Program-made: the position numbers and the translations under genes | The notes under the pieces: model-generated | Database searches by the model: none | What the model was told of the DNA's origin: nothing | Seen by the model: the letters and a program-made list of their open reading frames with translations, nothing else | In this document: in pieces, positions 28,321 to 43,222 of the stretch | Layout of the letters: every line of letters starts with the position of its first letter | Numbering within the stretch: position 1 is the first letter of the stretch | Source: Glandiceps talaboti | Taxonomy: Eukaryota > Hemichordata > Enteropneusta > Spengelidae | DNA length: 64,000 bases | Direction: 5' to 3' | Assembly (NCBI RefSeq): GCF_964340395.1 | Contig: NC_135556.1 | Span: 17,077,642 to 17,141,641 of the forward strand

Positions 28321-28465
28321 GTTTTCCCCGGGTACTCCGGTTTCCTCCTGCATTAACATTAGGGATGGTCCTCACTGGGCTTCTTGGGAGACAAGTGTTT
28401 ATATACTTAAATATTAAACTATCCAGTATAAATGAAGATTATTATTATTATTATCATTATTATTA
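28321..28465 (+). mobile_element. SINE-like interspersed segment with (ATT)n tail
   Basis: Begins GTTTTCCCCGGGTACTCCGG and continues through a CTTCTTGGGAGACAAGTG block to GTATAAATGAAGATT followed by ATT repeats. The combination of a conserved GC-rich body and a trinucleotide tail looks like a dispersed SINE-type repeat of a kind I associate with many marine invertebrate genomes. The family was not verified. Confidence 0.5.
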
Positions 28466-31400
28466 ACAACAAGTTTGATTTATACATTTAATTTCATTCT
28501 TTTATACCTTCGACAGAGGCCGAAATCACTTAAATTTGTAATCAAGGAATTAAAATAAAACACTCAGATAAGAATACCAAACTTTTTTATGTAACAACTC
28601 TTTCATATAAAAGATAATTCTACACCCGAATTTTGGGTGTTTCAAAACATGTTTTTTATGTCTCACTCTGTCTCTCCGGTGCTCATGTTCCTGTTGTTGT
28701 TTCATCTGTAGGTCATCAGAGTGTTTCATCGTAAACTACTAGTTTTTTCGACAAGGGAAAGAAATGGTCATAAATAAAAACGTGTTGCTGTCCAAGATTA
28801 TCAGAAGACTTTGTTTGTCCGTATTTGCTTGTTGTGTTGCTAAGTAATGCCCATTAAAAATATGATCTTTATTGACCCCAAAACCTGATGACCGTGTCTT
28901 CGATTCATTTCCATTGAAAACTTCCCGTCAGGAGTAGAATTAACAGTCGACGAAGAGTAAACACTATCAATTACATTCTCTGATAAGAGAATTAATCATC
29001 TGAGGAGACCATCCTCGACGGTGCTGATCAAAATGTAATCCATTAATTTTCAAATATCAGTAAATAAAAATCTCGCTGCTTAAAAGCGTTGAATACAGCA
29101 GGGAAAAGTATAGTTCGTTCAATGAGAATGAAATAAACCAAACCGGTTGGAGAAAGTTGGGAAATAAACTGTGTGGAGCAAACTCCAAGGGAAATATGCT
29201 TCTGAACCGTTTTGTATTTTCCGATACCTATTTTTTATTAGAGATATGAAATAATCCCTGAAGTGTATTAGTATTATTCATTAATGAATAAAGGTTAGTC
29301 AAATGTGTCTGTTTTGCTTTGCCGTGTTCTCGCCATGTGTAGCAGTGCATGTATGTACGTCTTCAAAATGGCAGCTTATGATGTGTAACATGCAATGATA
29401 CATTGCTACAGTACGTCCATAGCATCGCAGTATTAAACGTATTTGTTGATTGTTAGACAGGGACCCCAATAGTGGCATATACTCGATCAATTTACTCCAA
29501 GAACCTGTCATCAATTGTTCGGACTCTGAAAGGCTGGGACCTCGTCAATGATTCATACTCGCGTTACTATAAAGTCGCCTGTAATATTATCATAAATAAA
29601 CCCCGTGTTTACACTGCGTTTAAAGGAAAGTATTTGTCTCAAGCAGCCTGCACCGTCAGTTTATTTACTATAAATGGGAAATGTTTAAAATTTTATGTCG
29701 AAATTGAAAACGTCATCACATGGGGGAAACGAGAACCTTTTATTCAATAAATGACATATTTTATCGCTCTTTGAAGAGTTGTGTCGAAATTAATCAAATT
29801 TTTATCACCTGTTCAATATTCACGTTCCATATAAGGAATGAACGAGCTTAGAGTGGTTGAGACTGATTCCCAACGATAGTAGTAATTATGTGAAAATTAT
29901 AGAACAGGTCTCTCAAAGGGCATGGCAAAGTGAATTATCGTTATTAATTATACCATCACACTACAGCTTGTGTTATTCTCACCTATTCAAATCGTTCAAT
30001 TTCTGTGTATAATTTTGGCTCTATTAAAACAACAACAGTTTCCTGCTACATACATCACTTCATTTAATATCCTTAGTGACACCGGCGTACATTTGATTAC
30101 AATGAATCGATTTCGTTTGTGGATAGTTATAAAGGTGGAAAGGTATTTTTTGTGTAGACATGTTTGCTTTCATCTCGAGGTTGAATTGTTGTGTTGTACT
30201 CAATAGTATTTCTTATGAATACATTCACCTGTCAATAGTAAATTCGAATATATTTCACGCTATATATAGCACCTAGATTCATGAATGGTTCGGAAACGGT
30301 CTCAAGATGAAAATTGTCAATTCGCTCTATCTCTACACAAATATTCGTTCTAGAAAATTGACAGGTACAATTCAAAACTCGTACACTATTTCAAAAATAT
30401 TTGCATAATTCTTATATCTTTTATGATTTTTCCAGGTTATTTTCCAAGTTTTCCCGCCAAGACATAAAAATTCTATCTTATTAACGTGGTGGAGATTTCA
30501 CACAAAATCAGATATAATTCAAAACTCAAAAATTGGTATTCGCACAAAATAATTTTCAGATTTTATATTAATTTTTTAGTTTTTCCATGAAAAAATTAAA
30601 AATACATATCATTTTATTCATTCTACATGAACATAATAGTTATACATAATTCATATATGGGCATAAATTGTGTTGGGTGACAAGGTAGCTTTAGTACTGT
30701 TTGTGTTCAATCGCACATCAAACATCCAAGTCCATATTCAAACTTATTAGAATCTACTGAAACAACATTGAGTGTGTATACATTTCGAGAAGTGTTTATA
30801 TGTGCGGGTTAAATGGCGGGACGTTAGTGTTAGTAGAGCAGACATCAAACCAGATAAATAAGAAAATTGAGAATTTTTGTTAATTTTAAAAATGTTAATT
30901 GGTTTACAATATTTTGTATTAATCGGGTCAAGATTGTATGGTAATTTACATATTGGGGTGAAATGACATAAGATCTACAATTTTCGAAAAAAATTTCTAA
31001 ATTCCTTTTAAAGTCAGCTAATCAAAAACGCACGTCTTTTAATAAAACTTATAATTATTAAAACTGCAACGTAAAAACTGCAACGTTTTATATGATATGG
31101 TGACTCAAAACGTGGTCTGTTTACCGTTTACATTATATTTTAGATTGTCATCTGTATTTTTTACTATTTTGAATTTGACTGATAAACATTACTTGACGTT
31201 TTGTTGTGCTTTTTTTTTTTTTTTATCTGCAAACGTCTTTTCGGATATAACGGGAAATTGGGACATCGTCGGCTTGATGGTTTGAAACAAACGATTAAAA
31301 TGGTGAGAATTGACACCTTGGCTTGGTTGAAGATTTGCTAGATTCACGAACTCATCAACAACGGGGAATTCCGTAACTGTGAAAGTAACTAACCCGGACA

Positions 31401-34400
31401 GTTACTCATTCAAAATTGTCGGGTTACTTTGCACAAAACCCACGGCACAGACACTCCAGAGACTTCAAATACTGTATCTTATATTAGCTAGAATGTGTGA
31501 CACAGGCCTCGGTCATCCCATGTTGAATTTATTGAATTCTTTAGGGACCTCTACTCCCAAACAATTTTCTCCCTTTTAAGTCCCCATCAAAATAAAAGTG
31601 GGGAATCTAAATTTCGACCAATTACGGAGGTAAGATAGCTTGTGACGGAGGAAGAAGCAACACAAGTACCATTTCTATCAGTCACCTCCAGAACTGAGAT
31701 CTGAAAGATTAAAATTTGTGTTGAAAGGTTGCGATCGTTTATAAAACCATGATATGTGGATTATAACTAAAATATTGGGAATATTTTTTTACTTGTATTT
31801 GGAGTTTGGAGATAAGGTTTGCCATCTGCTGTGTAGGATGGTACAATGATGGGTTGGGAACGCATTAAGTGGTGGAAGGCAATAAGTCTTTTGAGCGAGC
31901 ACTCCAACTGGAAAATCATCCATTAATTTATTTATGATCCTGAATTATTGATCTGGGCTATATTTCCCTGTAGAAGCTCGATAGATGTGTATACAATAGG
32001 AGATGAAATTTGCCTACGGTCAACCCAGTGTCTTTGTTACGGTTTTAAGACTGGTCCGTATCGTTTATCAATTTCATTTGCACTACTTGATGGTTTTCTT
32101 TGAACGCTTTATGTTCTCGGGACTCCCTTTGTATCTTCCGTGATTGTCATTTAATTAAAACTTATTGTACTGGACATTCAAAATCTTGACCTGCTGTGAT
32201 CGTCTTTGGTAAATCGGTTGGTACAAGACAATACTTTACAGCGGTACACACAACGGACATAGGTACTTTACAACGTTGATAACATTGATAATAATACAAA
32301 TCAAAAAGCAAACTTGAAGTTAAAAACCAAGTATATAGAGTCAAAATATCATATTGTCGGAAGACTGATAATTTCCTCGCCAGGCATTCACTTACACAGA
32401 TTCAACAGTTAGGGAAAATATTTTGAAATTATTCAAATTATTCAAATCTACCACAACAAACTTTTTGTTTCGTTTTAAAACTCACGCATTGTTGTCATGA
32501 CAACATGACTGTTTTGTAACGTGTGTTTTTTTTCGTAGTAATCCCATGGAATCGTATCCGTACAGACTATGTGCAAGTAGGCGTTTAATGGCGTTGCACA
32601 TTTCAAATCAATAGCTAACGTTTATAAAATGGTTACTTATACTGCCACGTTCTACATATTTTATTCTATTCAAATCGAAATGTCGACGAATCGTCAGGAT
32701 AATGTTTATTTTATTTGGTGTAGACTGTTGCGGAAGTGGCGAGGTTATAACCATTGACAAAACTAAGATAGCTAGAGTTCTGAATCTTTTATGTGCCAAT
32801 GTCTGAGTGTGTCTGTGTAGCTCTCACACTTCTATGTGTGTGTGTACAGATCTCTTCATTCGTCGCCGGCGCGCTGTACGGAATAGACGTTCAAATCACG
32901 ACATTTCATAAAATACAGGCTCAATACCAGCATAGAAGCATGGAAGTAATGGATAACGGCGATTGACGTGGCTCAGGGATCGTTTTATCAAGTGTTTTCA
33001 GTCGTGGAAAAAGTCGTCTGTTGGAGAGGTAGGTATATTCCGAAGGGCATATTATGTTCGAACTGCTTGCTGCACCTGCTACCACGATCCCTAGTTTAAC
33101 GTTATCGGAACCCAGTACAGTTTTTTAACGCCACACACACAACTTTTAACGTCATTTCTAATAATTTGTTCTTTGTTGAACTTAAATTTACGTTCCTTAA
33201 TAGATGAGTATTTTTGAAACGTGTTTTTTTTTGTTATACGAAATATCTGTGTGTTCACAGTCTGTTGAATGTCGTATCGAAACAGTTTGACAGACAGGCT
33301 CGTCAACAGATTTGAATACGGCTATGGTCTTTCACTAAGTTTTTATTTATCAATGGACATGTTATTTCATTCAGATTTTAAACTTGACGTATCAGATAAC
33401 GAATAAACCCTGACGTGACATTGTAACCTATCAAAGCAAATCCGACGATACGGATAATTCTTTCGCACACTTCAGAAAACAACAACAATATTCCTTCCAT
33501 CATTTTTTTTATCTCCAATGTCAACAAATACATCGTTATTAGTAGATGAAAACAGATTGATGGCAAAAAGTGAAATTTTGAGTTGATGGTTCAGACCACA
33601 CAGATGTGGCGGTAATTTTAGTACAATATAGAATAATTCACATAATATTGAATCCAGCAAACATGCCTAGAAGCAGTTTTCAATTACGTCAAACTCCGCC
33701 ATAGAAATATTGAAGTCAGAACATCTCTCCAACACAATATTCTAATTAAACCCAGTATTGCCGATCATTTTGTGAGCAAATAATTCGTCAAGAAAACGTA
33801 ACTAAAACACCATATCGTATCAAATTTTACAGATTTTTTTTTGGCTGAGACCATTTTTGCAAAAGTCGCCAGCAATCTAATCACTTGAAACACACATCTG
33901 ATAGAATTAGTAGGCCGTCATATCTTTGACGGCTTGACGGGCATGATACATTCGTTATATGGTTTGTTTTGTTGGATTGCTAAATTAGAGCTAATTTAGA
34001 AAGACGTGTCCACCAAAATCCCGCTAGTCATTCTTTCATCTTAGGGACCCGTTCGTTAAAAGGTATATTGTTGAATCGACTTACTGTACGTCACCTTGCA
34101 TTACCCTCACTCTCCCCGTCCTGTTATCACGTGACCTCAGCCACCGTCTGTAGGGATAGTTGGAATTGAGGCGGGCTAAATGTAGTAATCCAGTTTAGTA
34201 CACGAAACACTTATTTCGACAACATAAACTTCTTAAAGACGACTTTTACTTTTACTAAAAATCGATAGTTTCTGGATAAAAAACTTTTTGTTTGTGGTTT
34301 TTGCCTCGGATGGTGAACCCAATAGTTAGGATACATCTGTCAGTATGTCATTGAAAAAAAATCTGTCTTATATTTGAATAGGGTGTTTATATTTTTGTTT

Positions 34401-37400
34401 TGTTGTATTATTTGTGCTAAATATCGTCTTAGATTAACATCAAACGACTGTTTTTGCTTATAAATGTCGTACCATATTTACCCAAAGATTTCCCTTTAGC
34501 CGAAGGCGACAGATATCACGAGTCCTTCCTTTTTAAATGAACACATTTCCTTTACCCAAAACCACGGAAATGACCTCCTTTCGTCTAGACGCCATTTCAA
34601 AATCGTTATACTCTAGTATTTGAAAATTACAGAATGTACTTTCATGTGATTCCTTTTTTTAGTACATCCTAATATCTGCGCCATCATATTTTAGAGTAGA
34701 AACTCGATTGAATCAAAATTATTTTGATTTATATCTATATAATTCAATAACAATGTAACATTTTATTTGCAAAAGTTTACTGAACATCTTTACAAACACA
34801 AAATATTGTAAAATTGAATAAAATTTAAACGTTATTCATGAATAGATCAACATCGTAGTATTTAGGGACTTTGTTGGGTTTGGTTATTATGAACTGGTGC
34901 CACAGAACAGTCACTTCTCAAACTCTCACACAATGAGGGGTTCTTTTTAAATATTTAATAACAACCATTGCAAACTGTCACATTGGTAAGGTCGGGGTGT
35001 CATTGTAGGTGTGTCTACTCGGCTCACAGCCGTCTCCAATATACCTTGGTGATCGCTCTGCCTTCTTTCAAAGAACCTGCCACCGTTTAAACCTTGGCGC
35101 CAAACACAGCAGACGGTACAAATCTGACCGTTCGTGCATTGTAAATATTGCGTGACTCTTAGGAAAATGGAGCGATGTTCACTTCCTTCATAATTATAGT
35201 AACATGTGAAACAAAGTACAATTAGCAAAAATAACTCGTTTTATATAAAGTTCCTAAACAGAAAGATGTTTGTATTTTCCACCTTCGTTCAAAAAAGAGT
35301 AAAATTCTAAATTAAGTTTTGTTTACTTAATATGTGTAATTTATTCTTTGAAAAAAAAAACTGTCCCAAAAATTCCGGTTTTTTTTATCCCATGTTGTCG
35401 GCTCTTCTTTAGGGGATGTCCGTAGCCCCAGTCGACTTAAGTGCGTTTACTCCACGGTTCGGTAAAAAAAAGGGAGAACGGACCCGACTAAAGAATTGTA
35501 CTGAGCATTGCCTAAGGATAAAACAAGATGTACTTTGACGATAGAAGGAAAAAGAAAACATGATTCTAATTGTAAGACACGAATTCGAATCTACGAGCTA
35601 TATGTATCCTGGTCACTGAGAAAAAAAAATATCGATAATTGTTGACAAAATCAGTGTCTTATTAATATACGACTAGGTGACGTTTCGCCATATGCAGACG
35701 ATTTCGGGATTTGTGAAAAGGCCTGGGTAATGTCGTCGTCACGGGTGGAATAAATTTCATTAGCTTTCATTACATTTTATAATGTGCAAAAAGCCGTTTC
35801 CCAACCATTAGTGTCACGGTAAATATGACTCTGATAAGTGCACTAATACGGCGAAACGAACGTTACTGACACGGAGCAGGAAATTTCATTAAGAACAACG
35901 GGCGTCAGTTTGAGAGACGACACACTGACGGGCAACATTTACGAATAGTAAATTACATTATGCTACAATGATGTATTGTGTTCAAACCGACTACTCACAG
36001 CATTATTGCATTTCCTATGTATCGCAACTCAACGATTAACTTAATACGATACAAAATATACTTTCATCATTTCAACTCCTCTTATTTGCAATTCTCTACT
36101 CAAGTATAGAACAAACTAAAACATAGCCAATTAATTTCATTTAAAAAAAATAAACGCTATTATAGAAAACAGCCTTGATGATTTCAGATTAATGTTCGAA
36201 TCAGTTATTCAACAAAATTAATGTTAAAGAGAACTAGTTGTTAGCCTACATAATGCTGGCCATGATGGAATCATATGAAATACGGGGATGGGGTGGGGGG
36301 GGGGGTATATATATAAAACAAGTATTTTATTTCAGAATTATATTTCGATTGTGCTTTGAATTATCCCGTTTTTTAATATCAAAATTAAAAATCAAATGAA
36401 ATGTATATGAACAGAAATATCATAATGGGCAGTAAAATCAGTTAACTGTAGTCTGAGATAAATTAAAGGGAAATTGACACCCCGAATATTTTTTCTTTGA
36501 GTCTGTTAATCTGAATTCGCCAGTTGTTATTGGGATAAATGAACCGATGAAAATTGATACAGCGGAGGAGTTCAAACAATAGATAGGAGATGCGTGATTC
36601 CTGGAGAGCCACAACGTTCCTAAATTGAACAAGATTGGTTTTACAGCCGATATAGATAAAAATGTAAACAGTGGACGTATGTGATGAAAAGCTGTCGACT
36701 CCTTAGAACGGGCAGTCAAACAGAACGCCCCTTCCATCAATTCTATTGTTATGGAGCTGTTGTGGAAAATACACTGTAGAGTGCGCATTGTGACAACTAA
36801 GATCTTATCAAGGGCGAATGACGGAGACTATGGCTTCGTCCCGTCCCACCACTTTAAACATCTTTCGCCGATTTGCTAAAAACAATCGCTGTCCATCGGA
36901 ACAGATAAACCGCCGCGATGTACGTTTCATGGAGAAACCACCGTAATGGGAACGAACAAAAAGAAACATACAATGCGGTAGAACTGTTTTCTTTCAAACT
37001 GCAATCTTGGGATAATAAAATAACCAATTTAGGTTTAGGATTAGATTGGAGTTGAGTTGAAATGCTAGAAAAGTGAGTTTTTTTTATTCTTCAGTGGTCA
37101 GTGTTATGAAGGAATTCCCGTGCTACCAAACATCCATCGTTGTTTTCATGTCAGGGATTTCCTGCCGCTGTCATTTTTCACTTCCTCATCGGAAATATCA
37201 GGATTTATGAGATTTCATCTAGGACTAAGCTTGCATCATTTACCCGTCTGAGTCTTGGCAATTGACCTCGCAAAGTCTAAGTAAAATTGAACAAATTACA
37301 CTACAGAGAAATGAAGACGCATTCGAAGTCATTAAGTGCTGCTGCAGCGGAGAAGTACCTTCTACTAAACACATAACGTATTAGTTTCTTAAAACAATGT

Positions 37401-37932
37401 GCTGGGTGTACCTACTTATAGACCATGAGAGAAACGCATACTGATTTATTTCGAACTAACTTGATTTGTCACGACACAATTCAAAAGCTATTTTATCGAC
37501 GTTCTATCTCCATCTTTTATGTTGGTCGTATTTTATATAATACATAGTAATAAGCAACCATTTTTCTTCCTTCTCGTTCAACTGTTAGTAATATTTTAAA
37601 CCTCTTTGTAATATTTGCGTTTCTCTAATCTTGCAAAAAAAATGAACTGAATCTATGACCAGTTCTGCTTTTTGTGTATTATATTTTTTCCGTTCAGCTT
37701 TCACTGTTAGATAAGATTATTTCGTCGTCAAAATAATGGTTTTCATTTTCGTGACGACTTCCCGTTGCTATTGCTGTGCAGGTGGTTGTTTAAACTCCTG
37801 GCTTTTCTAAATCTACCAATATAATCTTGTACCATGCCCTCTGACTTAAGCGGATATGACGTACATTTTACCGAATTCCAATCTTTCTTTACTTTGCGCA
37901 TTTTCTCCTAGTCATGCACCCATCCCCCCTCC
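28466..37932. other. 9.5-kb gene-free interval
   Basis: AT-rich unique sequence with only short simple runs (a G run at about 36292-36305, a T run at 31210-31224). The longest frame is 116 codons on the minus strand (36438-36788), with no recognisable domain. No RNA gene or transposon was recognised. It could contain POU4 or GATB regulatory DNA, but nothing specific can be shown. Confidence 0.4.
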
Positions 37933-37934
37933 CA

Positions 37935-37976
<42 letters not shown>
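37933..37976. repeat. (CA)n microsatellite
   Basis: About 20 CA units. Confidence 0.92.
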
Positions 37977-37978
<2 letters not shown>

Positions 37979-38302
37979 CGTGCACACACCAGGAAATCAC
38001 TACGTGTGTTTCAATACATCACCCGGTCGTTTCGCAACAATTAAGCGTGACGTCATAAGTCAAGGTTTTGTTAAACACAGAATTGCAGATTTTGTATATG
38101 TACCATTCATAATTGCGAGAAAACGCAAAAACGCAACAAATTATAATCAAATATTTTTCCTTTTTTAAAATCGCGCAATTTATTAATTTCATACTTTATC
38201 TAATTATGACATCACCGTCTTCAAATTCTTCCATTCTCTGACCATAAAACAATCGAATATACATTACAAGATAAAAATAAACCAAAAATACGACTTATGG
38301 AC

Positions 38303-38313
38303 TCACTATCTAT

Positions 38314-38375
<62 letters not shown>

Positions 38376-38636
38376 GACTGACAAACTGACTGACTGACTG
38401 ACTGACTGACTGACTGACTGACTGACTGACTGACTTGACTGACTGACTGACTAGCTGGCTGTCTGACTAGCTGAAAGAATAAAAGGTTGACTGACTGACT
38501 GACTGACTGACTGACTGACTGACTGACTGACTAGCTGGAGGGCTGGCAGACTGACTGACTAACTGACTGACTGACTGACTGACTGACTGACTGACTGACT
38601 GACTGATTGATTGATTGACTGACTGACTAACTAACC
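38303..38636. repeat. (AACT)n-(GACT)n microsatellite
   Basis: AACT units up to about 38374, then GACT units with interruptions (AGCTGG, a 20-bp unique spacer) to 38636. It is another case of one-base motif drift along a single array. Confidence 0.93.
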
Positions 38637-38864
38637 TTGATAGCTGACTGACTATCTGTAGCCGTCTGGCCAGTTGGATAGCTGAATGACTAGATGTTTA
38701 GTTGTTGCTTTGTATCACTGATATTACCATTTGACAGATTCAGTTATAGATGGGTAGTGTAACTAATGAATAAATGGGAAAGTTAAAAAGTGCCATTAAC
38801 TGATCGATTATTAATTGATCGATTGAGTGACTATCGACATATTCATCCATTAATTAATCAGTCA

Positions 38865-38865
<1 letters not shown>

Positions 38866-38909
<44 letters not shown>

Positions 38910-39048
38910 ATGTATGTATGTCTGTCTGTATGTATGTCTGTCTGTCCATCCATCCACCCATCTCTCCATGCATTCATCCCTCCCTCTCTCCCTCCCTCCC
39001 TTCCCTTCTCTCCCTCCCTCCCTCCCTCCACCCACCCACCCACCCACC
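38866..39048. repeat. (CTGT)n-(CATC)n-(CCCT)n-(CACC)n microsatellite
   Basis: Successive tetranucleotide blocks, directly abutting the interspersed repeat that begins at 39051. Confidence 0.93.
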
Positions 39049-39050
39049 AA

Positions 39051-39292
39051 TGAAACATTTTAGTTGTCATCCTGCGAAAAAGACTTCAGTTTTAATTGAA
39101 TCTATTTTGTACCCCATAATACAGAATTTTCGCTATAGTAAATGCATGGCACTAAAATACAGTAAAGTGTCAATGAAAGAGCTATTTTATTTTCACAATT
39201 CGCCAATTAAGTTAGAAGGAGTGGGGTGGGGTGGGGGTGGAGTCTGAGTTCTAACTAAAAGAATTTAGTTGAATTATTGATCTCACCCCTTA
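39051..39292 (+). mobile_element. Interspersed repeat family A, copy 1 (internally deleted)
   Basis: Matches 57666-57973 in the same orientation: the TGAAMCATTTTAGTT start, the TTTTAATTGAATCT block, the ATGCATGRCACT block and the ACAGTAAAGTGTCAA block are shared, and about 70 bp in the middle are missing. It ends in TTATTGATCTCACCCCTTA, which is the reverse complement of the 5' end of copy 3. This suggests terminal inverted repeats of about 20 bp. There is no coding capacity. Confidence 0.7.
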
Positions 39293-42200
39293 CTTTCTCT
39301 GTTTACTAGGTACTTTCCCTCTGTTCACTCGGGATCACGTCATTTGTTTTTTTACTACATCTCACTATTGAGACTCCAAAACCTCCAGTACGATTTAAGC
39401 CTAGCTTAGAGTATCTTAATTTCCCTCTAGATTTCTGCCATATCCGTATTTTGACCCGTTTTACACCAGCTTCCTTTCTCCTAAGTCGTCAAAGCCAACA
39501 ATTTTTAAAATAGACACCTTTTTTTTAAAACCAGTTTGAGTTGACCAATATATGCACTAAGCATCATGTTCCTCGTTCGCCAATTGTAATCCGGTCACGA
39601 ACTTTCACCACGTTTTAAAATCCAAACATTTAGTATTATTGTCAAGATTTTGAAAGATCGTGAAACAGATTTATCGAGATTAAAATGCTATCAAACAGAA
39701 ATTGTTACCAACGATAACATAAAAAACGCATTTTTAAGAATACGATGAGGCATTGTTTAAAAGTAAGTTTTGATTGATATATCTATATTGACAGATTGTC
39801 GAACTCCAAATAAAAACATGGTTTTATCTTCTATCTACAGTCCTTTCTTTCACCCCCATAATCACAGATCATATTGAAGTGAGTGTTTATATCACAGAGG
39901 GACTGTGGGTGATTTCTATATTTCCATGGCAACCATAAGTGCGGTAGAAGTAAGCGTTAGTGCAGTCCATATGTGGGAGATCCTTATCTCCTATAGACTA
40001 TTCTAATTGAGACCTGGTGACTTGACGGCTACGACTGACATTTGACAATAACCCTTGGATCTCTGTTTCTCTTTGTGTACCAAATATCACCCAGAACATC
40101 TATCTGAGTGTATATGTTTTCATCCTTTTATTTGCCGATCATTTGAAACGGAGTGTTCATTCGTGGGTTTTAACAAAAAAAACTTGCTCTGTGTCACCGC
40201 ATTCTGCACTGGCAATTATACTGTTTATAGTAAAAGTTTCAAAGATATCACGTTTCTGTATTTCATTTGTATATTATAACAGGATTAGAGCCAAATGCAT
40301 ACTATACTTGGTTTGTGTAAAATAAAGGGTTAAAACTAGGTTTCAATAAACTGAAACAGTGGCTTCATTTTGCATCTTATTTAATTAGATACAGCTATTA
40401 CCCATGTCAACCTAGTCAAATCTTTCATGAAAAATGAATGGAGGTGAGTTAAATCCTTCACCGTAACAGATATAAAAGGTTGCCTAATAACTGCTAGTGC
40501 GTGATCATTCTATCCCAGCGCTAGTCGCCAAGCAAAGTTCGGAAACAGAAAGAGCGGCCATTCTATAATTTTTACTTCAGAGGGTAAAATTAAAACATGA
40601 AGGTAACGATAACAGGGATAATCAGTCGCCAGCACAGTTCGATGATTTGAATTAGCATACTACAGAATACGGGGAAGGATATATAGCAACAACTCGGCGG
40701 AGCGGCCATGTAGAGTCGTAGTCCGCATGTTGCTATTACCATTATGGGTAGCATTGTGTTTAATCTCAGCCGCTAGGGCTGTACCGATCGAGTTTCATGT
40801 GAGGATTTGGACGCAAAATCGTCCCTTTATGTCTGTTCCATTTGCCTCAATCCAATAAAGAAATAAATCATTTTCAGAAAATCACGACTTTGCCCTAACT
40901 TTTTTTTAGGACCTGCAACTTTCTATATATCTCTCCAAGCTTATATTCTCCTAAGTATTGGTTTGGTTTCCGTTGAAAAAAAAATTCACTGCCGAATTAT
41001 AGTGAATTCAAGACAGACTTGTAGATTTTTTTTAACAACATGAAGAGAAATGTAGCGGTAATGTACATATGGCATGGCTTCTGGCCTTCTATATTTTCCT
41101 TTTAACCCATATACTGCTTTAGAATTCTCTCTATGATAATAACAAAAACATTCAAAAACATAATCGGTTTGAAAGAGTCGTTGTGAGCTTATGAAATTGG
41201 CTCATGTACAAACCAGGGACCATTTTTCAAGGCTTGTTATTTTCTTCAATCTTTGAAGTCGAGACCGAAACTCCAATATCAAATTTATTGATTTCCTGTA
41301 TTCTTCAAATTAATTTACAAATGTAAAGAAATCTTAAACCACGATTCGTTACGTGAAAAAATATTCTAAATTGTGTTTTGTTTTGTGTTCGTCCGTTGGT
41401 TATGTGTTAGAGAAGGGGTAACACGGCGCCAAGTATATACAGATTGATACTTCCATGCCTGACATGAAAGAAAAGGCCAGGCATACTGAAGTTGTTGACC
41501 CAGCAATTGTGTCACCGTCTTCAGTAACAATACAAGCGATGCCCCGTGTGTTTGCACCGGAACAGGATAATATTGCCTTTGTGTATCTTTTAATACAATA
41601 TGAACTGCATGTAACCTATGATTACTCATTGTATTCCTGTCGACAACGAATGTTGGTATGTTGACTCCTTGTAGTTCACAACTCGGGTCTGCACGATTAC
41701 GTCTGCCGTGCATGGATGCAAGAAGAGCCCCTGCAGATATCAAGTCCCAACGTCTATAACAATGCATCCTGCTTCACACACGCTTCAAATCCGTCTGAAG
41801 TTCGAATGGGATACACGCACTTAATGGCTCCGTTGCCATATGCCTTTATTCTAGTCGTAAAAACAGGAACGGTGGCGTCCGCCGACACAGTCTCCATTTG
41901 ACCAACTACTACCACCACCAACATTACATTCGATTCGTGCATTTTCAAACTAGCATTTCGATTATGAGTGTATATCAAACCGAGTGAAATAATTACTTAA
42001 TTGTGGCAGACGGAAATATTTGTACCATGTAAACCCATAGGTTAGTTCTGTTGACTCGAACTTTATAGCATGGATTTGCTGGACGCCATATGTACGAGTT
42101 CTGTGTCATTTAACATGGACCTGACAGGTTTCTCTATTAACCCACACTTTGATGTTGAAACGAGACATATTCAATAAAAAGGCAGACAGAAATAAAACAT

Positions 42201-42734
42201 TAATACATTGGTTGTAAACATGAGTAAAGACACGCAGAAAAAATTCTTACATGTCACTTGCCAAGTCTAGTGCATTGTACACAATGCAATGTATAGATTA
42301 CTTTGATATGCTTACCAGATACAGATTCATAGTACATCTAATACGTGATAAGGAAGTCATTAATATACTTAATATATTGGGTATTCATTTTCAGACCATC
42401 ATTCAAGATCAATGAATGACTTTAATTTCGTCTATTTTTGTTTTAAACTCAGTCTGTATACCCTGTAGATATCATCAACTCCAAAGAACTCATAGACACT
42501 TTTATAATCAACGGAATAGTCGTACATCACTATAGTTAAACTTAAAAAAAAATTTAACAGTGTTGATAGAGCGCTGTCTTAACAAGTTGTGAACAAACTC
42601 AAGCTAAATGAAATAACACTTTCAATCTTCCAAAAACAACAGAAGAATGGGCAAAATATTGAATTGTAATTGTTATACGATTGTGAAAAAAATACATTAA
42701 GTGTACATTGCTTCTGAAGATCGAATTTTAAATT
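39293..42734. other. Intergenic, no gene recognised
   Basis: Unique sequence. The 41366-41901 part has slightly higher GC and several overlapping modest frames (133 codons on the minus strand at 41366-41767; 69 and 61 codons on the plus strand). None shows a recognisable domain or convincing splice sites. Confidence 0.4.
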
Positions 42735-42815
<81 letters not shown>

Positions 42816-42929
42816 TGTGTGTGTGTATACCTATATATCTGTCTATTCATTCATTTAACTAACTAACTAACAAACCAACCAACCAACCAACCAACCAACT
42901 TAACTAACTAACTAACTATTTGTCTGTAG

Positions 42930-43009
<80 letters not shown>

Positions 43010-43122
43010 GAAGGTCTGTTTGTCTGTCTGTCTGAAGGTCCTGTCTGTCTGTCTATCTGTCTGTCTGTCTGCCTGTCTGTCTGTCTGAAGGTCTGTCTGT
43101 CTGAAGGTCTGTCTGTCTGAAG

Positions 43123-43174
<52 letters not shown>

Positions 43175-43222
43175 GAAGGTCTGTCTGTCTGTCTGAAGGT
43201 CTGTCCGTCTGTGTGTGTGTCT
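42735..43222. repeat. (AT)n-(GT)n, (CTAA/CCAA)n and (CTGT)n microsatellite cluster
   Basis: AT then GT dinucleotides (42735-42829), CTAA/CCAA blocks (42857-42919), then (CTGT)n from about 42929 to 43222, regularly interrupted by CTGAAGGT octamers. The Val-Cys-Leu-Ser frame is a repeat translation. Confidence 0.95.

Noticed and set aside
36438-36788. 116-codon minus-strand frame
   Set aside because: No family recognised and no gene context; probably chance.
41366-41767. 133-codon minus-strand frame
   Set aside because: No recognisable domain, overlapping frames on the other strand, and no splice or promoter support. It is above typical chance length but not convincing.
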